From the NCBI GenBank assembly GCA_910585795.1, contig CAJUFV010000110.1, forward strand, positions 1-7,793: a DNA stretch of 7,793 nt, given 5' to 3'. The position numbers and the translations under genes are program-made. Source of the stretch: an uncultured Clostridia bacterium (GTDB taxonomy: Bacteria; Bacillota; Clostridia; UBA1381). Under the pieces are notes generated by a model. The model ran no database searches. It worked only from the letters and a program-made list of their open reading frames with translations, and had not been told where the DNA came from. The stretch's first letter is position 1, and every line of letters starts with the position of its first letter. Below, in pieces: positions 1-6,592 of this stretch.

Positions 1-1276
1 CATCATATGTTTCACGATTTACAATAATTTTTGCATTTCCATCCGAGACAGATACTACAGCAGGTCTTGGAATTCTATTATAATTACTTGCCATGGAATA
101 ATTATATGCTCCAGTTGCAAGCACTGCCAGAATATCTCCTGTCCTTATTTCAGGCATCATAACGTCTTTTATAAGAATATCGCCGGATTCACAGCACTTA
201 CCAGCAATTGTAACCTTTTCTGTTCTATCAGCACCTGCATTATTTGCAACTACCGCTTCATATTCTGATTCATATAAAATATATCTCGGATTGTCACCCA
301 TACCACCGTCTACAGATACATACTTTCTAATATCTTTAATATCCTTAATTCCGCCTACTGTATACAGCGTAATACCGGCAGGAGCAATAATTGAGCGTCC
401 CGGCTCCATAAGTATAAATGGAAGCTTTATAGCTCTTGCTGCCGCAGTTTTCTTCACAACCTCACTAACATGCTGCATATATTCATCATACGGCACTGGG
501 TCATCCTTTTCAGTATACATAATACCGTAACCGCCGCCAAGATTCAAACAGTCAATCTCAAGGTTAAGCCTGTCCTTCAAATCACCGATAAAATTCATCA
601 TAATTTCAGCAGCCTTACAAAACGGCTCTATATCAAATATCTGTGAGCCTATATGACAATGCACACCATTCACTCTCACATTTGACATTTTACTGGCCTT
701 TTCAATTATGTCAAAGGCCTCACCGTTTTCAAGAGCAACTCCGAATTTTGAATCTATCTGTCCTGTCTGAATAAAACTATGTGTATGCGCGTCAACCCCA
801 GGCTTTATTCTAAACATTATGTTTTGAACAATCCCATGACTTTTCGCCGTCTCATTCAAGCTTTCAAGCTCATAAATATTATCAACAATGATATTCCCTA
901 CTCTATTTTTTACAGCCAATTCAATTTCATCAGCTGTCTTATTATTACCATGGAAATACACCTTGTCCATAGGAAATCCGGCCTTTATAGCAGTATACAG
1001 TTCACCACCTGATACTACATCAACACCCAGTCCCTCCTCATTAACAAGTCTGCATGTGTAAAGGGAGCAGAAAGCCTTGTTTGCATAAAGAACAAGTCCG
1101 TTTCCTTCATAATATTTATCTATCGCATGTTTATAAACACGGCAATTCTTTCTGATTAAATCCTCGTCAAGCACATATAGAGGAGTCCCAAACTCCTTTG
1201 CAAGCTCAACAGTATCATTTTTACCTATAACAAGATGATTTTTCTTATTTACAGTCAAGTTCTCCGATACAAACAT
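1..1276 (-). CDS. lysA: Diaminopimelate decarboxylase (3' end cut by window edge)
   Basis: This PLP-dependent enzyme decarboxylates meso-2,6-diaminopimelate to L-lysine, the last step of lysine synthesis, in the cytoplasm. I translated it by hand; 425 codons are visible and the frame is still open at base 1, so only a few residues are probably missing. It has the fold-type III (alanine racemase-like) layout: an N-terminal PLP barrel with YANKAF (Lys67, the Schiff-base lysine), HIGSQ at 208-212, the phosphate-binding GGGYG at 247-251 and EPGRS at 291-295. A C-terminal beta domain follows with CCESGD (Cys362 and Glu363, substrate site) and GAYNYSM near 389-395. The ATG at 1276 follows AAGAAGGTG and GAAGGA, and an in-frame TGA lies three codons upstream, so no earlier start is possible. 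The gap to clpX is 38 nt with no terminator, which suggests cotranscription. Identification is firm. Confidence 0.95.
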   Translation of the reverse strand, partial: MFVSENLTVNKKNHLVIGKNDTVELAKEFGTPLYVLDEDLIRKNCRVYKHAIDKYYEGNGLVLYANKAFCSLYTCRLVNEEGLGVDVVSGGELYTAIKAGFPMDKVYFHGNNKTADEIELAVKNRVGNIIVDNIYELESLNETAKSHGIVQNIMFRIKPGVDAHTHSFIQTGQIDSKFGVALENGEAFDIIEKASKMSNVRVNGVHCHIGSQIFDIEPFCKAAEIMMNFIGDLKDRLNLEIDCLNLGGGYGIMYTEKDDPVPYDEYMQHVSEVVKKTAAARAIKLPFILMEPGRSIIAPAGITLYTVGGIKDIKDIRKYVSVDGGMGDNPRYILYESEYEAVVANNAGADRTEKVTIAGKCCESGDILIKDVMMPEIRTGDILAVLATGAYNYSMASNYNRIPRPAVVSVSDGNAKIIVNRETYD

Positions 1277-1314
1277 TCCTTCTCACACCTTCTTCATAAT
1301 TTACCAAGTTATAC

Positions 1315-2592
1315 TTATCCCTGAGTGCCGTCCGGCTTCAACTCATCGCATAGCTCAGTTTTTTCTATTTTTTTATCTTCGCGTATAATTTTAGGCGGTT
1401 TACCGTCTGTTATACATTTTTTATTTATAATTACCGTCTTTATACTGTCATCTGATGGCGCCTCATACATAATATCAGAAAGGGACTCTTCTATAATAGA
1501 ACGAAGTCCTCTTGCTCCGGTATTACGCTCAAGCGCTTTATCGGCAACAGCCACTATTGCATTATCCTCAAATTCAAGCTTTATACCGTCAAACGCAAAT
1601 AGAGCTCTATATTGCTTTATAAGAGCATTTTTAGGTTCTATGAGTATTGTTATAAGTGTCTTACGGTCAAGCTTTGCCAGTTTCGCAAATACTGGAAGCC
1701 TTCCGATAAATTCAGGAATAAGACCGAACTTAAGTAAATCCTGAGGAATAATATTTTCCAACAGCTCTGTCATATTTATTTCTTTTTTACTTGTAACTTC
1801 AGCACCAAATCCCAGTCCTTGCTTCCCCGTGCGACTCTGAATTATTTTTTCCAGTCCGTCAAACGCGCCTCCGCAAATAAACAGTATATTTGAGGTGTCA
1901 ATCTGAAGAAATTCCTGATGAGGATGCTTTCGTCCTCCCTGTGGAGGAACCGATGCAACAGTTCCCTCAAGCATTTTTAACAATGCCTGCTGAACACCTT
2001 CTCCGCTTACGTCACGAGTAATAGACGGATTCTCTGATTTTCTTGCAATTTTATCAATTTCATCTATATATATTATACCACGCTCTGCCGCTTCAATATC
2101 ATAATCCGCCGCCTGTATAAGCTTAAGCAATATATTTTCTACATCCTCGCCTACATATCCTGCCTCTGTAAGAGCTGTAGCGTCAGCAATTGCAAACGGT
2201 ACATTCAAAATTTTTGCAAGGTTCTGTACAAGAAACGTTTTTCCGCTTCCAGTGGGTCCTATCATTAGTATATTACTTTTCTGAAGCTCCACATCATCGG
2301 CCATATCAGAATGTTCTATTCTTTTGTAATGATTATATACCGCTACCGAAAGAATTTTTTTTGCTTCTTCCTGTCCTACTACATATTCGTCAAGAAACGC
2401 TTTAATTTCCTTCGGCTTAGGCAGTTCCTCTGATGCAAATCCGCTTTTGTTCTCAAACTCTCCTTCAAGTATGTGATTACACATATCCACACACTCGTCG
2501 CAGATATAAACGCCCGGTCCTGACAGAAGCTTATTAACCTCTGATTCAGGCTTTCCGCAGAATGAACATCTGAAATGTTTTCTCTCGTCCAT
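1315..2592 (-). CDS. clpX: ATP-dependent Clp protease ATP-binding subunit ClpX
   Basis: ClpX is a hexameric AAA+ unfoldase that recognises tagged or damaged proteins and threads them into the ClpP chamber in the cytosol. The length of 425 aa is normal for the family. The N-terminal zinc-binding domain has Cys9, Cys12, Cys31 and Cys34. The AAA+ module shows Walker A GPTGSGKT (112-119), pore loop 1 GYVG (145-148), Walker B IIYIDEID (173-180), the RKH loop (221-223), the arginine-finger motif EFIGRLP (294-300) and sensor 2 GARGLR (359-364). The ClpP-docking loop reads LGF (260-262) rather than the more usual IGF. The last 25 residues are charged and probably flexible. The ATG is preceded by AAAGGAGT at good spacing, overlapping the clpP stop, so translation of the two is probably coupled. 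Confidence 0.98.
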   Translation of the reverse strand: MDERKHFRCSFCGKPESEVNKLLSGPGVYICDECVDMCNHILEGEFENKSGFASEELPKPKEIKAFLDEYVVGQEEAKKILSVAVYNHYKRIEHSDMADDVELQKSNILMIGPTGSGKTFLVQNLAKILNVPFAIADATALTEAGYVGEDVENILLKLIQAADYDIEAAERGIIYIDEIDKIARKSENPSITRDVSGEGVQQALLKMLEGTVASVPPQGGRKHPHQEFLQIDTSNILFICGGAFDGLEKIIQSRTGKQGLGFGAEVTSKKEINMTELLENIIPQDLLKFGLIPEFIGRLPVFAKLAKLDRKTLITILIEPKNALIKQYRALFAFDGIKLEFEDNAIVAVADKALERNTGARGLRSIIEESLSDIMYEAPSDDSIKTVIINKKCITDGKPPKIIREDKKIEKTELCDELKPDGTQG

Positions 2593-2598
2593 ATTTGT

Positions 2599-2606
2599 AC
2601 TCCTTT
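2599..2606 (-). promoter_or_regulatory. clpX ribosome binding site overlapping the clpP stop codon
   Basis: On the minus strand AAAGGAGT ends seven nucleotides or so before the clpX ATG and shares its first As with the TAA of clpP. This arrangement usually means that ribosomes finishing clpP help start clpX, keeping the two subunits in proportion. The coupling is inferred; the overlap itself is seen. Confidence 0.8.
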
Positions 2607-3204
2607 ATTTGGAAGCTTTTGCTGTTATAATTTCGTCAACAAGTCCGTATTCCTTAGCCTCCTGAGCCGTCATAAAATTATCACGTTCGGTATCCTCGCA
2701 CAGTTTTTCATATGTTTGACCTGTACGCTCAGCAAGAATTTCATTCATCTTTTTCTTTGTCTCTACAAGGTGGTCTGTATAAATTTTTATATCAGTTGTC
2801 TGTCCGCTGAGTCCTCCGCCTGATATAAGAGGCTGATGAATCATAATTTCACTGTTAGGAAGAGCAAATCTCTTTCCTTTTGCACCTGCAGCAAGTAAAA
2901 ATGCGCCCATACTCGCAGCCATACCAATGCAGATTGTAGATACGTCACATTTTATATACTGCATTGTATCATATATCGCCATCCCTGCCGTAATAGAGCC
3001 ACCAGGACTGTCTATATAAAACTGAATATCCTTATCCGGATCTTTCGCTTCAAGATAAAGCATCTGAGCAACAACAAGACTTGATGTTGCGTTATCTACC
3101 TGGTCAGCCAGAAAAATAATTCTATCCTCAAGTAATCTTGAATAAATATCATATGAACGCTCACCTCTGTTGGTTTGTTCAACAACCATTGGTACTAATG
3201 CCAT
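2605..3204 (-). CDS. clpP: ATP-dependent Clp protease proteolytic subunit ClpP
   Basis: ClpP is the serine peptidase that forms a two-ring tetradecamer and degrades polypeptides delivered by ClpX or related ATPases. With the start chosen here it is 199 aa, the family's usual length. The catalytic triad is visible: Ser98 in MAASMGA, His123 in MIHQP and Asp175 in TERDNF. The oxyanion-region SPGGS and the C-terminal EYGLVDEII are also typical. The frame has an earlier ATG at 3216 (four extra residues, MNSV), but the purine-rich AAAAGGGG lies directly against that ATG, with no spacing. The second ATG (3204) has workable though slightly long spacing and gives [16 protein letters not shown], the normal ClpP N-terminus. 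The gene sits between tig and clpX with short gaps, the common Clostridia and Bacilli order. Identification is very firm; the exact start is likely but not certain. Confidence 0.97.
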   Translation of the reverse strand: MALVPMVVEQTNRGERSYDIYSRLLEDRIIFLADQVDNATSSLVVAQMLYLEAKDPDKDIQFYIDSPGGSITAGMAIYDTMQYIKCDVSTICIGMAASMGAFLLAAGAKGKRFALPNSEIMIHQPLISGGGLSGQTTDIKIYTDHLVETKKKMNEILAERTGQTYEKLCEDTERDNFMTAQEAKEYGLVDEIITAKASK

Positions 3205-3216
3205 AACACTATTCAT

Positions 3217-3224
3217 CCCCTTTT
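3217..3224 (-). promoter_or_regulatory. clpP ribosome binding site that decides the start
   Basis: AAAAGGGG on the minus strand touches the upstream ATG (3216) and ends 12 nt before the second ATG (3204). Extended pairing with the 16S rRNA tail through the following ATGA would place the ribosome on the second ATG. This is the main reason for the shorter clpP model. Confidence 0.6.
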
Positions 3225-3239
3225 ATATACAACTATTTA

Positions 3240-4526
3240 TTATTTTACCGAAGCATTATTTACAATCATGTCAATTGTTTTTTGAATTTCAAGCTCTTTT
3301 CTTATATTATCAGTTTCAACGTCACTAAGAGCCTCTTTTAATTTATCAAGCTCCATATTATACTTCTTTGCCATATCAACAAGATGAAGCTCAACCTCTT
3401 CAGGTCCCGCTTCAATGCCTTCTGCCTTCTTGATTGCTTCAAGCACAAGAGAACCGCTTATTTGCTTTTTTGCCTGTTCAGTAAACTGAGCTCTGAATGT
3501 CTCCATTGTCTGGCCTGTGTACTGCATATACATATCAAGATTTAGACCCTGATATGAGATTCTCTGAGCAAAATCATTAACAATATTATCAATCTGCGCT
3601 TCAAGCATTGCGTCAGGAATTTCAAATTCAGCATTTTCAACAGCTTTATCTATAATAGCGTTTTCAGTTTCTGACTTTGCCTTATTTTGAGCTGCTTCCT
3701 CAAGTTTTCGGCGGACATCCGCTTTATATTCATCAAATGTGTCAAACTCACTTACTTCACTTGCGAAATCATCGTCAAGCTCCGGTAATTCGCGCTTTTT
3801 AATTTCATTTACCTTTACTTTAAAGACAGCGTCCTTACCCGCAAGATTATTCGCATGGTATTCTTCAGGGAAAGTAACCTTAACTTCTACATCTGCTCCC
3901 GTTTTTACACCTATAAGCTGTTCCTCAAAACCCGGAATAAACGCGCCCGAACCAATTTCAAGCTCATATCCTTCGCCTTTACCGCCTTCAAACGCGACAT
4001 CGTCAACAAATCCTTCAAAATCAATGACTGCTATATCGCCATTTTCAACTGTCCTGTCATCAACTGTAATTAATCTTGCGTTCTTCTTTTGAGCTGCTCC
4101 AATATCTTTATCAACATCCTCATCTGTTACAGTATAGTCAATTTTATCCACTTCTATACCCTTGTATTCGCCAAGAGTAACCTCCGGCTTAGTTGTCACT
4201 AATGCAGTGAATACTACCGGCTCACCTGTCTTAATTTCATCCACGTCAATCTCTGGTCTTGCAACAGCTTCAATGCCGGACTCGTCAAGAGCTGCTCCAT
4301 AAGCTGTCGGAAGTACATTATTGATTGCTTCATCATAAAATACTGCTGCTGTATAATATTTTTCTATTATTTTTCTTGGTGCCTTACCATTTCTGTAACC
4401 CGGTATTTTGAACTTTTTGGCATTTTTCTTATATACCTGATTTATTGCCTTGTCAAATTCCTCAGCGCTAACCTCAAAGGTTAATTTAACAAGATTTTTT
4501 TCAATTTGTTCGTTTTTCACTGCCAT
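3240..4526 (-). CDS. tig: Trigger factor, ribosome-associated chaperone and prolyl isomerase
   Basis: Trigger factor binds ribosomal protein L23 at the exit tunnel, shields nascent chains and has FKBP-type peptidyl-prolyl isomerase activity. The 428 aa product is the usual length. The N-terminal ribosome-binding domain carries the signature loop GYRNGKAP (43-50, usually GFRxGKxP). The FKBP domain spans about 158-243, beginning near NGDIAVIDFEG and containing IPGFEEQL and VTFPEEY. The helical C-terminal chaperone domain follows. The start is the ATG at 4526, 11 nt after a perfect AGGAGG, giving MAVKNEQIEKNLVKL, as expected for the family. The frame runs open 27 codons further to a TTG at 4607, but that TTG is part of the -35 box of the promoter, so the extension cannot be translated from this transcript. 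It heads the tig-clpP-clpX-lysA block; clpP follows after a short gap. Confidence 0.97.
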   Translation of the reverse strand: MAVKNEQIEKNLVKLTFEVSAEEFDKAINQVYKKNAKKFKIPGYRNGKAPRKIIEKYYTAAVFYDEAINNVLPTAYGAALDESGIEAVARPEIDVDEIKTGEPVVFTALVTTKPEVTLGEYKGIEVDKIDYTVTDEDVDKDIGAAQKKNARLITVDDRTVENGDIAVIDFEGFVDDVAFEGGKGEGYELEIGSGAFIPGFEEQLIGVKTGADVEVKVTFPEEYHANNLAGKDAVFKVKVNEIKKRELPELDDDFASEVSEFDTFDEYKADVRRKLEEAAQNKAKSETENAIIDKAVENAEFEIPDAMLEAQIDNIVNDFAQRISYQGLNLDMYMQYTGQTMETFRAQFTEQAKKQISGSLVLEAIKKAEGIEAGPEEVELHLVDMAKKYNMELDKLKEALSDVETDNIRKELEIQKTIDMIVNNASVK

Positions 4527-4537
4527 AGTGATATTAT

Positions 4538-4543
4538 CCTCCT
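4538..4543 (-). promoter_or_regulatory. tig: tig ribosome binding site
   Basis: A perfect AGGAGG lies 11 nt upstream of the ATG at 4526. It fixes the trigger factor start and rules against the longer open frame. Confidence 0.85.
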
Positions 4544-4546
4544 TTT

Positions 4547-4562
4547 TGTCCTTTTTAGGACA
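4547..4562 (-). repeat. Small inverted repeat in the tig leader
   Basis: The leader contains a perfect inverted repeat, TGTCCT, four As, AGGACA, ending three nucleotides before the AGGAGG ribosome binding site. As RNA it would form a 6-bp hairpin with a tetraloop close to the 5' end of the message. The TCCT of the left arm could alternatively pair with AGGA of the ribosome binding site, though with only 4 bp. A role in mRNA stability or translation control is possible but unproven. Confidence 0.5.
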
Positions 4563-4578
4563 TATTAACATAGCGTAT

Positions 4579-4607
4579 ATTATATCACTTCTTTTTAGAT
4601 ATTTCAA
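4579..4607 (-). promoter_or_regulatory. Sigma-A promoter of the tig-clpP-clpX-lysA block
   Basis: On the minus strand the -35 box TTGAAA (4602-4607) and the -10 box TATAAT (4579-4584) are separated by exactly 17 nt, and TG one base before the -10 box gives an extended -10. A run of seven As just upstream of the -35 box resembles an UP element. Transcription should begin near 4572, leaving a leader of about 46 nt. No CtsR-type (GGTCAAA direct repeat) or CIRCE (TTAGCACTC/GAGTGCTAA) operator is visible around it, so constitutive housekeeping expression is the simplest reading. The 100 nt between this promoter and the terminator at 4711-4749 holds nothing else I can support. Confidence 0.88.
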
Positions 4608-4710
4608 TTCTTTTTTTGAATTATTTACAACTTTTTCATATTTTACACTTCATTTGCTATTGCTGATGTATGCTATTAACAAAAATATATACATATATAT
4701 GTTTTCTTAT

Positions 4711-4749
4711 AAAAAACAGCATATTGCTACAAAGCAATACGCTGTTTTT
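4711..4749 (-). terminator. Strong intrinsic terminator of the aroC-sigma-anti-sigma block
   Basis: The stem pairs AAAAACAGC plus TATTGCT with AGCAATA plus GCTGTTTTT around an ACAA loop, with one mismatched pair (A/C) in the middle: 16 bp in all. Read on the minus strand it ends in six Us, a classical rho-independent terminator. The flanking A and T tracts are symmetric, so it could also stop transcription on the plus strand. It lies about 76 nt after the anti-sigma stop codon and separates the two transcription blocks. Confidence 0.92.
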
Positions 4750-4824
4750 GTCTTGTCATACAAACTATTATAAAAATTTAATATAACCGTCTGTTATAAA
4801 CCAATATTATTTATATTTACCCTT

Positions 4825-5925
4825 TTATTCTATAACAAGCTGAAATTTAATATTTCCCTCATACGCAGGAGTATAATTAGTACAGTTTACTCCTTTTTGA
4901 ATAAGACTGGAAAGCATTAGTGACAAATTAGCTGAATCTGTCGTATATAAATCTCCGCTGACATCATGTGAATGTTGCATAATTACATCCATAGCCTCAT
5001 CGATATCCTCAGAAGATATTTTGATTTTTCCTATCGCTTTTTTACTGTCTTCATCCTCACCTTCAGCAGGCGGCTCATATTTGGCAATCATAAGCTCATT
5101 TTCATCAGCTATAGAATAGTCATACTGAACGCTTCTTCTATTTTCATTTGCTATATCATCCGGTTCCTCACTTAAAACCATAATACCGCTTTCATCGCCA
5201 GTAATACTTGCCATAGCAATATTATTGTCAATTACAGACACATCATCCGCTGACATTTCCTCAGAAATGATATTAGACACATAGTTTTCAGCCTCTTGCT
5301 TTACTTCAATTTTAGAAGCCATAATATTTTTAGGTACTTTTTTATCCGAAGAATCAGGCACACTTGATTTCATAGCAGGTATAATAGCATTGCTTCCGTA
5401 CAAATTATCTGATACCGTTTTATCTGCGCTATTTTCATCTAAAGTATTATTTCCGGTTATTTCCTCAGGCACATCCGGCTGAATACCAGCCACATTAACC
5501 AGCGGTGTTATCTGAGGTACAGCGTTATTGTCAATTTGGGTTTCGTTGTATGCGGTACCGTCTTCACTGCTTGGCATTTTTTCAACAAATCTCATACCAT
5601 TTGAGGTTATTATAGCAACAAGTGCTAGACAAGCTGCTGCTACGCTATACTGACGCCGATTTTTATACATATTTGACGCAATTCTTGATATCATACTGAG
5701 TTTTTTTCGTTCCTCCGCATCAATACGCACATTCAACTTTTCTATAAAATCTGACGACAGCTCTATTTTCGGGAGAGATTTCGAAGTTTCAATTATTGAA
5801 AGCATAAAATCCAGCTCCCTGCCGCAGCCTTTACATTCAGCCGCATGCATTGTCATTTCAAGCTTTTCATCTTCGGTCAGATTTTCATAGTTGTCAATAT
5901 ATTTTTTAAAAAGTTCGCAATCCAT
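4825..5925 (-). CDS. Membrane-anchored zinc-finger anti-sigma factor (RsiW-like N-terminus)
   Basis: This 366 aa protein probably holds the upstream ECF sigma factor inactive at the membrane. The cytoplasmic N-terminus carries the zinc-binding anti-sigma motif His27-x3-Cys31-x2-Cys34, in the sequence HAAECKGC, with Cys3 near the start as a possible further ligand. A single hydrophobic segment (about 92-109, SVAAACLALVAIITS) follows a basic stretch, which fits an N-in, C-out topology. The outer part (about 110-366) is long and rich in Asp, Glu, Asn and Ser. It looks mostly disordered to about residue 295 and then has a compact-looking module (about 297-366) that I do not recognise. It has no repeat or enzyme motif that I can see. 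The start has a GGGGGAG ribosome binding site six nucleotides upstream. Pairing with the sigma gene is inferred from order and motif; release by regulated proteolysis is known for RsiW but is only an assumption here. Confidence 0.87.
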   Translation of the reverse strand: MDCELFKKYIDNYENLTEDEKLEMTMHAAECKGCGRELDFMLSIIETSKSLPKIELSSDFIEKLNVRIDAEERKKLSMISRIASNMYKNRRQYSVAAACLALVAIITSNGMRFVEKMPSSEDGTAYNETQIDNNAVPQITPLVNVAGIQPDVPEEITGNNTLDENSADKTVSDNLYGSNAIIPAMKSSVPDSSDKKVPKNIMASKIEVKQEAENYVSNIISEEMSADDVSVIDNNIAMASITGDESGIMVLSEEPDDIANENRRSVQYDYSIADENELMIAKYEPPAEGEDEDSKKAIGKIKISSEDIDEAMDVIMQHSHDVSGDLYTTDSANLSLMLSSLIQKGVNCTNYTPAYEGNIKFQLVIE

Positions 5926-5964
5926 TATTTCTCCCCCTTTCCTTGTATTTCTTCTTACACTATA

Positions 5965-5993
5965 TTAGACGCAAAAAACTTTAAAAAAGTTCC
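5965..5993 (-). promoter_or_regulatory. Predicted ECF-sigma promoter of the anti-sigma gene
   Basis: On the minus strand GGAACTT (5987-5993) and GTCTAA (5965-5970) are separated by 16 nt made mostly of T and A. This matches the GGAAC / CGTC-type pattern known for ECF sigma factors such as RpoE and the Bacillus SigW/SigM group (AAC, 17 nt, CGTC when counted that way). The -35 box lies in the last codons of the sigma gene, and the predicted start near 5958 leaves a leader of about 33 nt before the anti-sigma ATG. It would raise the anti-sigma level alone when the sigma factor is active. That it is this very sigma factor's promoter is inferred. Confidence 0.65.
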
Positions 5994-6547
5994 CGTTTTG
6001 TTATCAAAATTTTCTTTAATGAACTTCTTGCTCTATTTATTCTTGATTTTACCGTTCCCTTTGGTATTCCAAGCATTTCTGCTATATCATCATAGCTCAT
6101 ACCTTCTATATCACACATTGTTATAACCACTCTGTATTCTTCTCGAAGCTGAGATATAGCGTCTTTCACCGCTCTTTGTCGTTCAGTCAATTCTATATTT
6201 TCCTCAGGTGTAGGCGAATCATCAGGAATATCTATGTCATTGTCTTCCCCCATCATATTAGATATACTTATAACCTTCGAGGTTTTCTGCCGCTTTCTCA
6301 GTATATCAGAGCATACATTCGTGATTATTCTGTACAGCCATGTGTTGAAGGAGGATTCTTCTTTAAATGAACCGATATTTTTATATACTCTCACAAAAAC
6401 TTCCTGAGCCGCATCATACGCGTCCTCACGGTCAGACAGCATACTGTATGCTATATTTACAACCTGAGACTGATATATCTCAAACAACCTATTAAAAGCT
6501 TCTCTGTTACCTTTTTTACATTTTTTTATAAAATCATTTTCAGTCAA
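5981..6547 (-). CDS. ECF-type RNA polymerase sigma factor (RpoE/SigW-like)
   Basis: A 188 aa sigma-70 family protein of the extracytoplasmic function class: it has regions 2 and 4 but no region 1 or 3. Region 2 (about 10-88) contains DAYDAAQEVFVRVY (42-55) and the SSFNTWLYRI stretch for core binding and -10 melting. An acidic linker (about 100-118, rich in Asp, Glu and Pro) separates it from region 4 (about 120-185), with the helix-turn-helix MSYDDIAEMLGIPKGTVKSR for -35 recognition. I place the start at the TTG at 6547, giving (M)TENDFIKKCKKGNREAF, the usual ECF N-terminus, preceded by GAGGTGGTGAAGGA. The ATG at 6568 lies upstream of that purine-rich stretch, has no ribosome binding site of its own and would add seven untypical residues. 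The gene follows aroC by 40 nt and precedes its likely anti-sigma gene by 55 nt. Its target genes cannot be read from this window. Confidence 0.92.
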   Translation of the reverse strand: MTENDFIKKCKKGNREAFNRLFEIYQSQVVNIAYSMLSDREDAYDAAQEVFVRVYKNIGSFKEESSFNTWLYRIITNVCSDILRKRQKTSKVISISNMMGEDNDIDIPDDSPTPEENIELTERQRAVKDAISQLREEYRVVITMCDIEGMSYDDIAEMLGIPKGTVKSRINRARSSLKKILITKRELF

Positions 6548-6550
6548 AAG

Positions 6551-6565
6551 TCCTTCACCACCTCT
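6551..6565 (-). promoter_or_regulatory. Sigma-gene ribosome binding site favouring the TTG start
   Basis: The stretch AGAGGTGGTGAAGGA sits between a possible ATG (6568) and the in-frame TTG (6547). A ribosome binding site at this place can serve only the downstream TTG. The upstream ATG is preceded by A+T-rich sequence without purine-rich complementarity. A TTG start would also keep sigma translation modest. Confidence 0.55.
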
Positions 6566-6578
6566 CATTTAAATTTTA

Positions 6579-6592
6579 TCTGATTTATCAGA
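6579..6592. repeat. 14-bp palindrome at the aroC/sigma junction
   Basis: TCTGAT-TT-ATCAGA is a perfect inverted repeat covering the aroC stop codon and the start of the gap before the sigma gene. It could be a protein-binding site or a weak 5-bp hairpin with a 4-nt loop. No U-tract follows, so it should not stop transcription. It may equally be chance in A+T-rich DNA. Confidence 0.35.

Noticed and set aside
291..1012. Plus-strand open frames opposite lysA.
   Set aside because: They are the antisense shadow of a clearly recognisable gene, with hydrophobic low-information translations and no ribosome binding site.
1325..2823. Plus-strand open frames opposite clpX and clpP.
   Set aside because: They are Ser/Ile/Phe-rich antisense readings of conserved genes, without family features.
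3217..3290. A second promoter for clpP at the end of tig (TTGACA with TAAAAT).
   Set aside because: The boxes are 21 nt apart, too far, and other pairings give only weak -10 boxes.
4606..4622. Inverted repeat AATTC-N7-GAATT touching the -35 box of the tig promoter as an operator.
   Set aside because: Five-base A+T-rich arms around a T-tract are expected by chance here; the tract is better read as an UP-like element.
4655..4677. Direct repeat TGCTATT, 16 nt apart, as a regulator site.
   Set aside because: Seven-base repeats are frequent in such sequence, and nothing else supports a site here.
4450..4773. Plus-strand frame reading through the tig start, promoter and terminator.
   Set aside because: It crosses the tig control region and a terminator stem, has no ribosome binding site and gives a Phe/Leu/Tyr-rich translation typical of A+T-rich noncoding DNA.
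4782..4798. Inverted repeat TATAAC-CGTCT-GTTATA after the anti-sigma stop as a terminator.
   Set aside because: It has only two G-C pairs at most and no U-tract directly after it; the strong terminator at 4711-4749 is the evident stop.
5977..5991. Hairpin AACTTT-AAA-AAAGTT (plus-strand order AACTTT first), followed on the minus strand by a U-tract, as a terminator or attenuator between sigma and anti-sigma.
   Set aside because: The stem has a single G-C pair and a three-base loop, too weak to stop transcription. The T-rich sequence is better explained as the spacer of the ECF promoter.
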